Positions 1-6,203 are shown, counted from the stretch's first letter. The stretch: DNA of 6,303 nucleotides from CAZTAK01 sp964611585 (GCA_964611585.1 CAZTAK010000105.1:1-6303); one strand, 5' to 3'. Made by a program: numbers and translations. Notes: generated from the letters alone by a model not told the origin.

Positions 1-286
1 CGTGGGTCCAGTCGACCGCGGTGCGTTGCCGGTCTGCGGACGAGAACTGCATGAGAGTCACCGCGATGCCGCCGACGGCGCGGATCGCCTCGATCACGGG
101 TCGGCTGCGGAAGGCCTCCGCTAGACCGCGGGTCTGGAGGAAGAACTCATCGAAGCTGACGCTCGACGAGGCATCGACGCACAGCGTCAGTTCGAGATCG
201 ACCGGGATTGCGAGCGCCGGAAGTGGCCAGGCGCAGGTGGCGGCGATGATGAGTATGGCGGACGCGAAACCCCGCGTCTGCCGCAC
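1..286 (-). CDS. DUF1194 / VWA-like secreted protein, N-terminal part (runs off window)
   Basis: The frame stays open from a GTG at 284-286 to the left edge, giving 95 residues; the C-terminus lies outside the window. An in-frame TAG (290-292) sits just upstream, so translation cannot start earlier, and GAGGA (294-298) lies 7 nt before the GTG. The N-terminus has a signal peptide: basic RQTR, a hydrophobic run (residues 7-20) and an ALA cleavage site near residue 26, so export to the periplasm is likely. The mature part opens with PVDLELTLCVDASSSVS, whose D38-x-S40-x-S42 is the metal-ion-dependent adhesion site (MIDAS) of a von Willebrand A fold. The following GLAEAFRS, AIRAVGGIAVTLMQFS and VDWTH are laid out as in DUF1194 proteins. 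The family's function is not known. It is preceded by two inverted repeats and is probably a unit separate from the catabolic cluster. A weaker plus-strand reading (21-293) is a shadow of this gene. Confidence 0.85.
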   Translation of the reverse strand, partial: MRQTRGFASAILIIAATCAWPLPALAIPVDLELTLCVDASSSVSFDEFFLQTRGLAEAFRSRPVIEAIRAVGGIAVTLMQFSSADRQRTAVDWTH

Positions 287-293
287 GCGCTAG

Positions 294-298
294 TCCTC
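294..298 (-). promoter_or_regulatory. Shine-Dalgarno of the DUF1194 gene
   Basis: On the minus strand GAGGA lies 7 nt before the GTG at 286. Together with the in-frame TAG between them it fixes a non-ATG start. Confidence 0.7.
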
Positions 299-322
299 GT
301 CCGGGATCCAGGAGATGTCGTC

Positions 323-364
323 TAGAGCTTTTCCCGTTCGCATGCGCTCACGCGAAAAGCTCTA
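323..364. repeat. 11-bp perfect inverted repeat, possible terminator or dispersed palindromic element
   Basis: The arm TAGAGCTTTTC (323-333) is exactly complementary to GAAAAGCTCTA (354-364), with a 20-nt centre that contains the palindrome GCATGC (340-345). It lies between the ADC-like gene and the DUF1194 gene. No long T-tract follows on either strand, so an intrinsic terminator is possible but not clear-cut. Palindromes starting AGAGC(T/A)TTT are common in intergenic DNA of Rhizobiales, so a dispersed repeat is an equally good reading. Confidence 0.6.
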
Positions 365-380
365 TCCATTTGACATAGAA

Positions 381-424
381 CGCAAATCGTCGTCGTTGGC
401 GATTTCGCCGGCTCGGGATTTGCG
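381..424. terminator. Nested inverted repeat directly after the ADC-like gene, candidate end of operon
   Basis: CGCAAATC (381-388) pairs perfectly with GATTTGCG (417-424), and the loop contains a smaller hairpin GGCGA/TCGCC (398-409). The right arm abuts the stop codon of the ADC-like gene (425-427). Its position fits a transcript end or 3'-stabilising hairpin for the minus-strand operon. There is no clear U-tract, so rho-independent termination is uncertain. Confidence 0.4.
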
Positions 425-1240
425 CTAGGGCGCCGGTTCGTCCGTCCGCGAAATCAATTTTGCGCGGTTCTTGACCCAGGACACCGTGTGGCAATGCCCG
501 CCGACGATCGATTCGAGTTCCAGCGCCGCAAGTTCCGGCGCCGTCGTGCGGATCTCGGCCTCTCCGCTCCACAGATCGCCAGTCTGAACGTCGTCCATGA
601 TCGAGACGAACAACTCCCGTGTGGTGCTGCCATCGGTGGGGTCGGGCAGAACCCGCATCGTATAGAAATGGGTGAACGCCGGAAGGTCGGCGGGGATCGG
701 CCCGTCGTGCTCGATGGACATGGCGATTTCGAATACCGCCCGCCCGTGGCGGCCGACATGACCGGCGACCCGGTCGCCCGGCGCCCAACCGCGCGCCGGG
801 TGGGGCTGGGTCATGTCGATGTCGCCGAGAACCTGCGGCCAGCCGAACATTTCTCGGCCGACCGCCAGTTCGGCATCGGAATCGCACCACAGGAACGGAC
901 TCCAATAGCCGACGACGCCGTCGTGCTGGACGGCCATTGCCACCGATGCTTCTCGGAACTGGCAGGGGCCTGGGTTTTCCTGCGCATGGCGCCAGCCGAA
1001 ACCGAGGTCGCAGATCAGATCATGGGTCGTGAACCGGACCAGCGGTTCTTCGGTGGGTTCGAGGGGCTGTGGCAAGAACGCCGCGACGAAGCTTCGACTG
1101 GCACGGGCAAACACCATGAACGACCGGCCGGCGAAAACCCAGGGCGTCGGTCCGTACAACGAGGCGTGGCCGGTGGGGTCCAGCGGCACAACGTATCCCT
1201 TCAACCGTTCGGCGCGGGGCGTGTCTTTCGAATTCGGCAT
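425..1240 (-). CDS. acetoacetate decarboxylase-like protein (271 aa), lacking the Schiff-base lysine
   Basis: This is a cytosolic member of the acetoacetate decarboxylase superfamily, recognised by LYGPTPWVFAGRS near the N-terminus, the central GYWSPFLW and AVGREMFGWPQVLGDI, and the later FYTMRVLPDP. Family members decarboxylate beta-keto acids or run related aldol/dehydratase chemistry through a Schiff-base lysine in a GREhxGhPKK motif. Here that stretch reads G128-R-E-M-F-G-W-P135-Q136-V137, so both lysines are replaced by Gln and Val. The arginine and glutamate of the motif remain, so the fold and a ligand pocket are probably kept, but classical decarboxylation is unlikely. The length is close to the family norm. 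The ATG at 1240 is supported by GGAG about 9 nt upstream. The gene lies 41 nt after the CMD-like gene and probably shares its transcript. Fold assignment is fairly sure; reaction and substrate are unknown. Confidence 0.85.
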   Translation of the reverse strand: MPNSKDTPRAERLKGYVVPLDPTGHASLYGPTPWVFAGRSFMVFARASRSFVAAFLPQPLEPTEEPLVRFTTHDLICDLGFGWRHAQENPGPCQFREASVAMAVQHDGVVGYWSPFLWCDSDAELAVGREMFGWPQVLGDIDMTQPHPARGWAPGDRVAGHVGRHGRAVFEIAMSIEHDGPIPADLPAFTHFYTMRVLPDPTDGSTTRELFVSIMDDVQTGDLWSGEAEIRTTAPELAALELESIVGGHCHTVSWVKNRAKLISRTDEPAP

Positions 1241-1281
1241 CTTGCATTTCTCCGTTTCGCGGGCGTCGGGCCGGCGCGACG

Positions 1282-1686
1282 TTACTCGACCGGCGGCTCC
1301 TGGTCGATAAGGCCTTTGCCTTCCTTCATATCTTGAAAGGTGCGGCAGGCGGACTCGAAGGCGGGAATCCCGGCCGGCAGGGCCGCCATGAACGCGGCCT
1401 CGTACACTTCGTTCCAGGTGGCGCCGTATTGCACCGCGCGGGTCGCGGCGAATTCGATTCCCTCGCGGTCACCCTTGACTGCGGTCGTGACGCCGACCAG
1501 GACGAGAAACCGCGTCTTGAGGTCGAGCGCCCGGCCGTCTTCGCCACCGAACAGCGTATAGGTCGCAAACTGTCCATAGCGTTTGAGAAATTCGGGATTG
1601 GTTTCGGCCAGCACCTCATGAAACGGCAGCGTGTAGCCGCGCGCCTCACGCATCTTGTCGAGTTCGGCTTTGCCTTCGGGGGTCAT
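1282..1686 (-). CDS. carboxymuconolactone decarboxylase-like (CMD/AhpD-fold) protein, 134 aa
   Basis: This is a small all-helical protein of the CMD/AhpD superfamily. The family segment runs from L56-K-T-R through FLVLVGVTTAV to RAVQYGATWNEVYEAAFMAALPAG. This matches the usual 'LxxKxRxLVxLA ... A...GAT.eEi.E' layout, and the length is typical. Catalytic members use either a Cys-x-x-Cys pair plus His (AhpD-like peroxidase activity) or other residues (4-carboxymuconolactone decarboxylase). Here the CxxC and His positions appear as D73, G76 and A80, so thiol redox chemistry is excluded. The ATG at 1686 has AGAGG 7 nt upstream. A longer in-frame reading to 1776 adds an unconserved Arg/Pro-rich leader and is rejected. 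It follows a 182-nt gap after the ligase and is closely followed by the ADC-like gene. A lactone-decarboxylase-like or purely structural role are both open. Confidence 0.85.
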   Translation of the reverse strand: MTPEGKAELDKMREARGYTLPFHEVLAETNPEFLKRYGQFATYTLFGGEDGRALDLKTRFLVLVGVTTAVKGDREGIEFAATRAVQYGATWNEVYEAAFMAALPAGIPAFESACRTFQDMKEGKGLIDQEPPVE

Positions 1687-1706
1687 GGTGTTGCCTCTTT
1701 TCTCTT

Positions 1707-1714
1707 GGGGGGGG
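1707..1714. repeat. G8/C8 homopolymer in the CMD-like leader
   Basis: Eight consecutive G on the plus strand (C8 in the minus-strand transcript), lying about 20 nt before the CMD-like ATG and outside any gene. Tracts of this length can vary by slippage, but one copy proves nothing. Confidence 0.6.
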
Positions 1715-1738
1715 CGCCTAGACACCGGCTGCCGGCCG

Positions 1739-1750
1739 CGGTTCGAACCG
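1739..1750. repeat. 12-bp perfect palindrome CGGTTCGAACCG, possible operator
   Basis: CGGTTCGAACCG is self-complementary over 12 bp and lies about 50 nt upstream of the CMD-like start. It could be a binding site for a dimeric regulator. The GGTTCGAACC core resembles a tRNA T-loop, but no cloverleaf can be built around it. Confidence 0.3.
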
Positions 1751-1868
1751 GGGCACCGGCGTCGCGGCAGGATCAACCATTGCCGGGTCCGCTGTCGGAA
1801 TCATGCAACTCGCGCGGCGACCATGCGTCAAGTGAAGGGCCGGCGCCACCTTGGTGCAGCAATCGGAC

Positions 1869-3449
1869 TCAGGTGTCGTATTCGCCCCGGTTGAGCGCTT
1901 CGCGAAGGTCGCGGTGAAGGATCTTGCCGGCGGCGTTCTTGGGCATGGCATCAATAAAATAAAACGTTTTCGGCAGCTTGTAGCGCGCGAGGCCTTCGGC
2001 GCAGTGCGTCTTGAGGTCGTCCTCTGTCGCGCTTTGGTCCGGCCGCAACACGACAAACGCAGTCACCGCCTCGCCCCAATAATCGTCGCGGCGGCCAACC
2101 ACGGCGGCTTCGGCCACGGTCGAATGATGGTGCAGGACCTCCTCGATTTCGCGCGGAAAGATGTTCTGGCCACCCGAAATGATCATGTTTTTCTTGCGAT
2201 CGACCAGATACATGAAGCCTTCCTCGTCGACCCGGCCGAGATCTCCGACGGTGCACCAGCCCTCGACCAGTGCCTCGGCGGTGGCTTCGGGCATATTCCA
2301 GTAGCCATTGAACAGCCAGCTGTTCTTGACCCACACCTCGCCGACCTGATCGGGCGGTTGCACGGCTCCCTTTTCGTCGCGGATTTCGAGCCACACGCCG
2401 GGACCCGGCGGGCCCACGCACTGGATTTTGCGCAGCTGGTCTTCGGGGCGAAGTGAGGTCACGCTGCCGCATTCGGTCGATCCGTAGGATTCGAAAAGGA
2501 CGTTCGTGCCGAAGTAGTCGACGATTATCTCCTTGGTCGCCTGGGGCAGGGGGGCGGCATTGGAATGGATCGCCTTGAGCGAAGAAACGTCGTATTTCGC
2601 CAGGTTGCCTGAGCCCAGATTGAACATTGCGTGAAAATGCGTCGGCACCATGAACATGCTGGTGATTCGCCGTTCGGTTACGGCGCGCAACATCAGTTCC
2701 GGTTCATATTTTTCGAGGATATGAGTGGTGCCCCCGAAAAACGATCCCGCCAGCCCGTTGATAAAACCGGCGCCGGTATGAAAGGGAGAATTCGCCAGCG
2801 GCCGCGCCTCCGGCGTATAGCAGCCGTAATTGGCGGCCATCGCAAACAGCATGTGGTTGACCCGCGAGCGATGCGACAGCAACACCCCCTTGGGTTTTCC
2901 AGTCGTCCCCGAAGTATAGGGAATCGAGAACACGTCCCATTCCTCCAGCGGCACCTGCGGCGCGGTGTCGGCGGCCTGTGCCAGCAACCGCTCGTAATCA
3001 CTGTCGGAATTGCCGGGATCAAAAACGATGATGCGCTCGACCGTCTCCGGGACGGCGTCGCGTACGCGCTCGACAAGGTCGGCGTGGACGAATAGCACCC
3101 GCGCGCCGCTGTCGTTACATACGTAGGCCAGCTCGGCGGCGATCGATCCCGAATTGATCATCGCCGGCGCCACCCCGATTTCCGAAAGCCCGCAGGTGAT
3201 TTCCATGTACTCGATGCAGTTTCGGCTCATCAGCGCCGCGCGGTCGCCGTGTTGAAGCCCCAGCCCGAGGCCCAGGTTCGAAACCTTGTTGATGCGGGCG
3301 ATCAGTTGCCCATGCGTGATTTCGCGTCCCTCCTGGGTGAAGGCGAGTTTGTTCGGGGTTCTCCGGGCACTGGTCCGCAGCCCTTCGGTGATGGTAACCG
3401 GCCGGTAGGAGGCGGGGCGCCGCGCCAGGGAATTCATCGCAGTGAACAT
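1869..3449 (-). CDS. acyl-CoA synthetase (AMP-forming, ANL superfamily), 526 aa
   Basis: This cytosolic enzyme activates a carboxylic acid with ATP to an acyl-adenylate, then transfers it to CoA. The diagnostic motifs appear in order: the phosphate-binding loop YTSGTTGKPKGV (residues 178-189), the adenine-binding YGSTEC (322-327), the ribose-binding TVGDLG with D403, the hinge region VDRKKNMIISGGQNIFP around 417-432 and the adenylation lysine K509 in NAAGK near the C-terminus. All key residues are present and the length is standard, so it should be active. It resembles medium/long-chain or aromatic/alicyclic acid CoA ligases; the motifs do not fix the substrate. Two starts are possible, 3449 (used here) and 3437, each preceded by AGGA at a loose 12-nt spacing. 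It begins 14 nt after the DUF4437-like bicupin stop, so they are almost certainly co-transcribed, and it probably commits the pathway substrate to CoA-bound intermediates. Confidence 0.93.
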   Translation of the reverse strand: MFTAMNSLARRPASYRPVTITEGLRTSARRTPNKLAFTQEGREITHGQLIARINKVSNLGLGLGLQHGDRAALMSRNCIEYMEITCGLSEIGVAPAMINSGSIAAELAYVCNDSGARVLFVHADLVERVRDAVPETVERIIVFDPGNSDSDYERLLAQAADTAPQVPLEEWDVFSIPYTSGTTGKPKGVLLSHRSRVNHMLFAMAANYGCYTPEARPLANSPFHTGAGFINGLAGSFFGGTTHILEKYEPELMLRAVTERRITSMFMVPTHFHAMFNLGSGNLAKYDVSSLKAIHSNAAPLPQATKEIIVDYFGTNVLFESYGSTECGSVTSLRPEDQLRKIQCVGPPGPGVWLEIRDEKGAVQPPDQVGEVWVKNSWLFNGYWNMPEATAEALVEGWCTVGDLGRVDEEGFMYLVDRKKNMIISGGQNIFPREIEEVLHHHSTVAEAAVVGRRDDYWGEAVTAFVVLRPDQSATEDDLKTHCAEGLARYKLPKTFYFIDAMPKNAAGKILHRDLREALNRGEYDT

Positions 3450-3463
3450 TCCTATGCCGTGTC

Positions 3464-4306
3464 CTAATACCGCGTGACGCGCGCCAGTGGCTTCGCGCCA
3501 AGGGATTGCAGTTCCGGCGGCAGGACCGGTTTATGGTCGGCGTCATAGGTGTGCGGCACCGGCCCGTCGAGTTCGGTGGTCAGGGGTCCGCCGATACTGC
3601 GCAACAGGATCAGCGCCCCGGTCGGGCTGCCGTACGGGCCGTGGGTCACCATCGGCGGCCGCCAGCAGTAGGCGCCGGCCTGCATCACGCCGCAGTTGCC
3701 GGCGAGCTCTCCGCCGAGGACATAGAATTCCTGCGCCACCGGATGGCGTTCGGGTGCGGCCTCGCGCCGGAACGGGATAACGCCCGTGAGGTACGAAATT
3801 TCGCTGGTGTCGGGGTCGGTGAACAGCGAAAGCAGCCGCATGCTGTACGCAATTTCCGTCAGGCCCATGGCGTCGATGTCGGCATTGCCCCAGTCGCCGT
3901 GGGCAGCCTCGATTTTCTCCACCAGGCGGTCGTTGCGGAAACTCGTTTTCGCGGGTCCGGTGTCGGGCCTGGCGCTGAAAAAGGTCAGGACCGCGGCGCC
4001 GCCGGCGCTTTCGGCCGATTCCCGCGGAAAGCCGTCGGGCAGATGCGCGTAGCTGTTGCGGCTGTAAGTGACGCCGTTGATGCGAAGCTCGCCTTCGAGT
4101 ACGAAAAATTCCTCGTCCGCTACCAGGCTTTCGGGGGCGCCTTGTGACCAACCCGCCGGATAGCGCACCACGCATGTCGAGGCACCGGTTTCGCCGTCGA
4201 GGCTCAAGACTTTGCATTCGACGCCGGGCCGTGCGTCCGTTGCCGGGATGCCCTTCTGCCAGGGGAGAACCTGGGCTTGGATAAACTCAATATGCGGCCG
4301 GCCCAT
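3464..4306 (-). CDS. bicupin, DUF4437/ChrR-like (280 aa)
   Basis: Two cupin lobes are visible. Lobe 1 (about 9-115) has VLPWQ, PGVECKVLS, RYPAGW, DEEFFVLEGEL and NSYAHLPDG. Lobe 2 (about 150-240) has RLLSLFTD, ERHPVAQEFYVLGGEL and YCWRPPMVTHGPYGS. The lobes align with each other, showing an internal duplication. Lobe 2 keeps a plausible metal site (H188, E193, H222), while lobe 1 has no histidine at the expected positions and is probably structural. The layout resembles DUF4437/ChrR-type cupins; such folds serve as dioxygenases, isomerases, hydrolases or sensors, so the reaction is open. The ATG at 4306 has GGGGGA just upstream and lies 2 nt after the preceding bicupin stop, indicating coupled translation. 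An in-frame extension to 4483 would run through the upstream gene and is rejected. Confidence 0.85.
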   Translation of the reverse strand: MGRPHIEFIQAQVLPWQKGIPATDARPGVECKVLSLDGETGASTCVVRYPAGWSQGAPESLVADEEFFVLEGELRINGVTYSRNSYAHLPDGFPRESAESAGGAAVLTFFSARPDTGPAKTSFRNDRLVEKIEAAHGDWGNADIDAMGLTEIAYSMRLLSLFTDPDTSEISYLTGVIPFRREAAPERHPVAQEFYVLGGELAGNCGVMQAGAYCWRPPMVTHGPYGSPTGALILLRSIGGPLTTELDGPVPHTYDADHKPVLPPELQSLGAKPLARVTRY

Positions 4307-4308
4307 GT

Positions 4309-5157
4309 TCAATCCCCCGTTCCGACGCCTGAAAAATCGTGCCCGACCACCAGGAGGCGGCAGCCGTCCGGCGCTGACTGCGTGACGGTCGCCGAAACAC
4401 CGGGCTGCCATCTGAGGTAGGCGCCCTCGCTGAGGACATAGTCCGTGCCGTCCACCGTCAGGCCCGCCCCGCCGGCAAGACAATACACCCAGGCGCGCGT
4501 TTCCACCGCATTCAGGGCTAGCGGCGCCTCGGGCCAGCGCGAGGGCAGGTACACAAGTTTGACCGGCCGGGGCGTCTTGTTCGGCGCATTGTCTTCGGCC
4601 GAAAGAATCTTTTGCTGAACGCCCGGCGATTGCGGATGGTCTTGCCAGCTCAAAACGTGCGAGTCGACGATGGCGGGCGCTGGATGAGGCGAAGTTCCGG
4701 CAGGCGCTTCCGCGTCGGGCGTATTTGGAAAATGAACGGTTTCCACGGTATCGACTTCGAATTCACCGCCGTGGGAGGTCCAGATCAGAAGCTCCGAGCC
4801 CGTTACCGATTCGGGTTCCGGTTCGCGACCATGGATGCTGTGCGGCATCCGGTCCATGAACTTGCCCTTGGTATAGTTTTCCACGTGCCCGGCCAGATCC
4901 TGCATACTGTCATATTCAAAGCTCGGAAAATCGCCGAAGGTAAAATAGAAAGTTTCGTTGACGGAAAGGTGCAGCCGCCGCCCTCTTGGTGCGCCGCCCG
5001 GCACAACGTAGCGAAGTTGTACGTAATTATCCGCGTCCGCATCGGTGTCGAGGACCTTGCACACGGATCCCTCCAGCACGTGGGGCACCCACGGCATCGA
5101 GCGAGAGTCGGTATAGCGCACCGCCGCACTGGCGGTGCCGGCACCGGTCGTTGTCAT
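4309..5157 (-). CDS. bicupin family protein (282 aa), partner of the adjacent bicupin
   Basis: The N-lobe (about 18-140) carries MPWVPHVLEGSVCKVLD, LHLSVNETFYFTFGDF and MDRMPHSIHG; H63, E68 and H106 or H109 could bind metal. The C-lobe (about 164-275) carries HVLSWQ, PGVQQKILS, VETRAWVYCLAGGAGL and LSEGAYLRW and has no histidine at the ligand positions. The C-lobe is clearly related to lobe 1 of the next gene (VLxWQ, PGVxxKxLS, then a Tyr-x-Pro-x2-Trp-like stretch), so the genes descend from one duplicated cupin unit. The start chosen is the ATG at 5157. It overlaps the amidohydrolase stop as ATGA and has GGAGG 9 nt upstream; an in-frame ATG at 5193 would place that site inside the gene. No exact subfamily name is recognised. 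A role as an oxygenase, isomerase or lyase subunit acting with its neighbour is inference. Confidence 0.82.
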   Translation of the reverse strand: MTTTGAGTASAAVRYTDSRSMPWVPHVLEGSVCKVLDTDADADNYVQLRYVVPGGAPRGRRLHLSVNETFYFTFGDFPSFEYDSMQDLAGHVENYTKGKFMDRMPHSIHGREPEPESVTGSELLIWTSHGGEFEVDTVETVHFPNTPDAEAPAGTSPHPAPAIVDSHVLSWQDHPQSPGVQQKILSAEDNAPNKTPRPVKLVYLPSRWPEAPLALNAVETRAWVYCLAGGAGLTVDGTDYVLSEGAYLRWQPGVSATVTQSAPDGCRLLVVGHDFSGVGTGD

Positions 5158-6080
5158 TTCATAACGCCTCCCTTTTCGACCACAGAGCGCCATTTCCTGG
5201 GCGTGGTCTTAAGGCCGCCCCGCGGCAAATTGAAGATTCGCAGCGCGTTGCTGCGCATGATTTTCCGGTACGGCACGGCCCGGAAATTCAAATCGCCGAT
5301 TTCGCGCGTGGCGCGGATCGGATCGATTACCGGCCAATCAGTGCCGAACAGGAATTTGTCCTGCCCGTAAGTGTTGGCGTAGTGCACCATTTGTTTGGGC
5401 CAGTGCTTGGGCGCGTAGGCGTCGCCGCCGATGTAGATGTTTTCGTGCTTCCAGGCCATCGAGATCATTTCGTCGGTCCACGGGACACCGAGGTGGATGC
5501 CCAGGAGCCGCAGTTCCGGGAAATGGATCGCAACCCGGTCGAGCGTGATCGGCCGGCCCACGCTCGGCAGGCGGCGGTCGCGCTGATAGATCAGGTTATG
5601 GCCGACCTGCATCATGATCGGAATATCGAGTTCGATGCACTTCGCATAAATCGGGAAGACGTAAGCATGGTCCGGCGCCAGGTCGAACCAGTGGGGATAG
5701 AAATGGGCGCCGACGAATCCGAGTTCGTTTACCGCGTATTCGAGATCGTAAAGCTGTTCCATTCCGAGCGTCGGATCGATCCCGGCCAGCCCCGAGAACC
5801 GGTCGGGATACTTGCGGCAGATCGCCGCGACTCGTTCATAGGGAATGTGTACCGAGCCTTTGACGCGTAAATCGCCGGCCCGCACAGCAATCAGCAGCGA
5901 ACGCTCGACACCGGCTGCGTCCATCATGCGCAGGTACTTTGGTATCGTGACGCCGCGCCGGATCTCGCTGGTCTGGCGCAACTGTTTGCCGAAGGTGTCG
6001 TCGCTCGGCGATTGGCCCCGCTGCACTTCCGTCGGCGTGCGCAGGTTGCAGACAATATCGATTGAGCCTTTGACGCTCAT
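5154..6080 (-). CDS. amidohydrolase-2 family (TIM-barrel, ACMSD-like) protein, 308 aa
   Basis: This cytosolic TIM-barrel protein belongs to the amidohydrolase-2 group, which includes metal-dependent decarboxylases such as ACMSD and gamma-resorcylate decarboxylase as well as hydrolases. Landmarks are IDIVCNL at the first strand (7-13), AGVERSLL (56-63), FSGLAGIDPT (95-104), the fifth-strand IMMQVGHN with H161, LLGIHLGVPW with H196 and the eighth-strand FGTDWPVIDP with D248. The usual first-strand HxH reads V10-C-N12, so two of the standard metal ligands are missing while H161, H196 and D248 remain. The start at 6080 is preferred: GAGG lies 5 nt upstream and MSVKGSIDIV is a natural start for this fold. 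An in-frame ATG at 6152 adds 24 unconserved residues and has a weaker AGG site. It is the first gene of the run here; its stop overlaps the bicupin ATG. A decarboxylase or hydrolase acting on a small ring acid is the likely role; the substrate is unknown. Confidence 0.87.
   Translation of the reverse strand: MSVKGSIDIVCNLRTPTEVQRGQSPSDDTFGKQLRQTSEIRRGVTIPKYLRMMDAAGVERSLLIAVRAGDLRVKGSVHIPYERVAAICRKYPDRFSGLAGIDPTLGMEQLYDLEYAVNELGFVGAHFYPHWFDLAPDHAYVFPIYAKCIELDIPIMMQVGHNLIYQRDRRLPSVGRPITLDRVAIHFPELRLLGIHLGVPWTDEMISMAWKHENIYIGGDAYAPKHWPKQMVHYANTYGQDKFLFGTDWPVIDPIRATREIGDLNFRAVPYRKIMRSNALRIFNLPRGGLKTTPRKWRSVVEKGGVMK
5167..5171 (-). promoter_or_regulatory. Shine-Dalgarno of the first bicupin
   Basis: GGAGG on the minus strand, 9 nt before the ATG at 5157 and inside the last codons of the amidohydrolase gene. 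It decides the start and supports translational coupling through the ATGA overlap. Confidence 0.7.
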
Positions 6081-6174
6081 CAGGTCCTCATACTGGCCGC
6101 AGGTCGGAAAACGGCCGGGATGCCGACCTTGGGGCAGTTCCGTTCCGGCCATGACGGTGCCTGCCCACGGTCCC

Positions 6175-6203
6175 AGTATCTACCCGGTGGCATGAGAACT
6201 CAA
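6175..6203 (-). promoter_or_regulatory. possible sigma-70-type promoter upstream of the amidohydrolase
   Basis: On the minus strand TTGAGT (6203-6198) and GATACT (6180-6175) are separated by exactly 17 nt, each matching four of six consensus bases. Transcription would begin near 6168, leaving a leader of roughly 90 nt before the ATG at 6080. The match is moderate, and such pairs occur by chance. Confidence 0.3.

Larger units (their letters stand above)
1687..1868 (-). other. 182-nt non-coding gap between ligase and CMD-like gene (leader/regulatory region)
   Basis: This is the only sizeable gap inside the cluster. It holds an eight-base G run (1707-1714; C8 in the transcript) just upstream of the CMD-like ribosome binding site and a 12-bp palindrome (1739-1750). 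A weak promoter-like pair is also present on the minus strand: TTGACG (1831-1826), 17 nt, then TTGCAT (1808-1803), with the -10 matching only three of six consensus bases. A secondary promoter for the last two genes is possible. No tRNA or convincing small gene was found; a 28-codon reading here lacks a ribosome binding site. Confidence 0.4.

Noticed and set aside
21..293. Plus-strand 90-aa reading frame
   Set aside because: It is antisense to the DUF1194 gene, rich in Arg/Ser/Thr and without recognisable motifs; the minus strand explains this stretch better.
370..375. Perfect -35 box TTGACA on the plus strand
   Set aside because: No -10-like hexamer lies at 16-18 nt and no plus-strand gene follows.
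488..1336. Plus-strand 282-aa reading frame
   Set aside because: It is a GC-rich antisense shadow of the ADC-like gene that also spans the intergenic gap; no family features.
1725..1760. Possible tRNA T-arm (GGTTCGAACC)
   Set aside because: The flanking bases do not form a T-stem, and no acceptor or anticodon arm can be drawn.
1718..1804. 28-codon reading in the ligase-CMD gap (minus strand)
   Set aside because: It has no ribosome binding site and is Pro/Ala-rich low-complexity sequence with no recognisable feature.
4304..4483. N-terminal extension of the second bicupin to 4483
   Set aside because: It would overlap the first bicupin by 175 nt, is Arg/Gly-rich and unconserved-looking, and the ATG at 4306 has a strong ribosome binding site.
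4612..5370. Plus-strand frames of 250-294 aa across 4612-5870
   Set aside because: They are antisense to the bicupin and amidohydrolase genes, which carry clear family motifs; these frames have none.
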